Shown: one piece after another, positions 61,536-64,000 of the stretch
Layout: each line of letters begins with the position of its first letter
How positions within the stretch are numbered: the first letter of the stretch is position 1
DNA from: Gordius sp. MW1
Lineage: Eukaryota > Nematomorpha > Gordioida > Gordea > Gordiidae
Assembly: GCA_964036665.1 (NCBI GenBank)
Contig: OZ038526.1
Location: forward strand, 30,318,001-30,382,000
Direction of reading: 5' to 3'
DNA: 64,000 nucleotides
Program-made: the position numbers and the translations under genes
The notes under the pieces: model-generated
Databases searched by the model: none
What the model saw: only the letters and a program-made list of their open reading frames with translations
What the model was told of the DNA's origin: nothing

Positions 61536-64000
61536 TTAATTCATAAAATCGGTATAATCAAAATGTTCTTTGAAATAAAGTATGCTATCAAGTTTTTGTC
61601 GCTCGATTTCATTGATTGACAAACGTAAATTGTTTGATGCGATGTCATTAGGCAAGGCTGATGGTTTGCCATCTTTGCCAAATGTGTCAACGAGAGTAGC
61701 TAAATTATAATTGATTTTATCGTCTACTTTTTCGTAATGCTGTTTTTCATGATCCAAATCTGACTTTTTGTTTTTCCTCCTCTTTTTACGCCCAGCATGA
61801 ATCTCGTTACTGCTGCTTTCGTGCTCTGAAGAATGGTAACCATCTGAAGATGTGTTAGGAAATATTGAAGATCTAGTTGCGCTACTTCTAGCATCAGAGC
61901 TTAAGGCTGTTGAGTTAGTTCCACTATGGCCCCTGCTTCCGCCCGATGTATAGGTATCGCTTTCTGTTTTATCGTAGTAATATTCGTAAGAATTATCATC
62001 TTGACTTTCGTAACAACCATCATTTGCAATATTAGGCTTAAGATTGTTTACAGCGACCGGCAAAGTTGATAGCTTTTTAATGGATTTGGCTTGGCGATAT
62101 TTGTAGGCAACAAACGCGATCAATAAGAAAAGTATGAAAAATGCAATGAGACTAAACAATATAATGAGTGCAAGGAATGCTATTGGATGAGTGGTCCGAA
62201 AAGCTTTCCATCCATATTCCACATTATGCTTCGACTTTTGACTAAAATTTTCAAAATATAATTTATAAATTATATGATTTAATTTGTATAATTTTACCTT
62301 TCTGCATTATCATTCGAGTTGAATGTATTATTGGTTTCATTAAAATTCGGAGAGAATGGAGTGGTTAAAGATTTCAAATTGTTTATCATATCCTCGTTTG
62401 CTGATTCACATTCCCTTTTTACGTCTGCATACCATGGCTTGCTTAAACAATCAACCCTTATATAGTATTTTCTATATAAAAATTCCCCCATTTTATACAT
62501 ACTGTCCACATCATGCCAAGCACAATCTTTTATTTCATCCGTTTTTCCTGGGCCATCGTTTCGAAAAAAAAGAACATTGTTACGTTGCATAAATTGTTCC
62601 CTTTCGTTCCATTTGCTGGAATCATTGCCAGCAGCACGGCCAATTTGACCTCGAAACAAAGATTCGGCTGTTAATTTGTAACAAAACGTTTGATAATAAG
62701 CCGATTGAGTCATTTTTAAACCAAAGTATTTTGTAGGCAAGTCTTTCATAGATGTAGCCTCTCCAGGCTTAGGTCCATATCCTTTTTGTGCCATGTACAA
62801 GTGTGAACAAGAACAAATCATATCATTGTAAGCCAGTGTCAATTGATCCATATCTCTGGCAACTAGGTACATTGGGACAGTAGAAATCATATTCACATCT
62901 AGGTAAAGGGTAAGAAGCAAAGGGCTAAAAGCATCATCTGGTAGCCTCTTAATTAAATTGTTACGGAGAGATAGATATTTAAGTTTTTTCATCACAGTCA
63001 TGGCATTCTCTTGTATGGTGACTATAAAATTATTTTCGATAATTAAAATTTCTAAAGTCATATTTAAGTGACTCCAATAGTTAGCTTCAATTGTGGTAAG
63101 GCTGTTATAGGACAAATCCAAAATACGCAAGTTGGTAAAATTTGCGAAGAATTCTTTGCTTATCTTACTAACACAATTAGCTAGCAATATTAATTGTGAT
63201 AACTGTCTCAGCCCAGGGGCAAGATATCGTTCACTTAAATCGCAAATTTGTGAATTTGATAGCGTTAACGAATTTATGTTATAGTTTTTTAAGCTATCGA
63301 GAAGATTTTTTAGTGCCGGGTAAAAATCAAGCGGATAATGCACTAAATGGTTAAAAATAAACGTCTTCGAGTATGTAATAACACCCGAATTGTTTTTCAG
63401 CATCTTTTCAACGCACATTGGACTAACCCGCACACATTCAAAGGATGTTGATTTATCGAAACATCTAGAAGCACTTTCCTTACACCAAGGATCCTCGTTA
63501 TTGTTTAATATTGATTGATAAGTTTCATCTTTTAATAAATTTGAAATTTTTGTTTTGTTTTTATTCGTTCTATGTGTACACGTTAGCGATTTCAATTCCT
63601 CTATCGTATTTTCAAATTCCTTGCCTTCCTTACCTTTAGACCATTTTTGTATCCATTTGTATAATAAGTAGGATGAGGCATCACAATTTAAATTATTGTT
63701 GCCTAACCCTATATATTTTATTGATAGAGGTATGTTAAAAGGGTAAGTTAGTGATGTTAAGAAGTTACTAGACAAATTCAAACTCTTTAAACGCGACGCT
63801 TTCAAAATGCCCGGTATGAACTGTAATAAATTGTTTTGTAAATGTAATGTTTCAATAGTTTCCCAGAATAAAGGAACATTAAGGCCCAAATGAGTTAATC
63901 TGTTATTTTGTAGATGCAACTCTTTTAAGTTGACGACCTTTATGACATCAGCAATGTCCAAAATCTCGATGACGTTGTTATCGAGATACAGCATTTGTAA
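61536..64000 (-). CDS. Leucine-rich-repeat transmembrane receptor 2 (5' end outside window)
   Basis: Exon running from the window edge to 62298, then exon 62241-61536 (join in phase 2, AG/T). The reading frame is open at base 64000, so the N-terminus is missing. Layout parallels receptor 1: an LRR block at the edge (LKELHLQNNRLTHLGLNVPL), a Cys-bearing linker (CVRVSPMCVEKM), a second LRR block (LRILDLSYNSLTTIEANYW), the cap CSCSHLYM, the juxtamembrane module (FCYKL ... DCAWHDV ... VDCLSKPWYADVKRECESA), then a membrane helix in exon 2 (IAFLALIILFSLIAFFILFL). The cytoplasmic tail has SRGHSGTNSTALSSDARSSA, a basic cluster GRKKRRKNKKS, and ends KEHFDYTDFMN. The join intron is 56 nt. Confidence 0.9.

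Overview
This window is nuclear DNA of an animal, AT-rich, with protein genes split by GT-AG introns as short as 37-38 nt and with the standard genetic code (TAA, TAG and TGA all end genes). Gene content fits an invertebrate metazoan: eRF1, a mitochondrial acyl carrier protein with two alternative helix-I exons (a layout I recall from Drosophila), an RNF168-like RING ligase, a thrombospondin type-1 repeat protein and a tandem pair of large leucine-rich-repeat membrane receptors. An arthropod is plausible but the sequence does not prove it.

Layout. 1.6-6.4 kb: complete 11-exon eRF1 gene (minus). 7-18.2 kb: transposon graveyard, namely a dispersed repeat split by a Helitron and by a deleted LTR element, a decayed Ty3/gypsy element split by a second Helitron that holds about 800 bp of pure CATA repeat, and a third Helitron carrying two large tandem arrays. 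19.6-20.3 kb: NDUFAB1 (minus). 20.3-24.1 kb: two MITEs with 9-bp target duplications and an intact hAT transposon (646-aa transposase). 26-31 kb: more nested elements. 31.4-38.5 kb: two unrecognised multi-exon genes (plus). 38.6-44.7 kb: several minus-strand genes, including one ending in a TSP1 repeat. 47 kb: RNF168-like gene. 47.5-50.3 kb: retroelement remnant. 50.4-53.1 kb: a possible three-exon gene. 55-64 kb: minus-strand cluster of membrane or secreted proteins: a signal-peptide exon, a 96-aa single-pass protein with a Lys/Arg tail, and two LRR receptors, the second running off the window.

Exon joins were worked out by hand from splice consensus, reading phase and (for eRF1 and NDUFAB1) family homology. 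The phases close exactly for eRF1, NDUFAB1 and most of the unknown genes. No transcript evidence was available. The strongest novelty candidates are the receptor pair with an almost identical C-terminal motif, the Helitron array whose units look like exons bounded by splice signals, and the TE-derived splice acceptor of the TSP1 gene.
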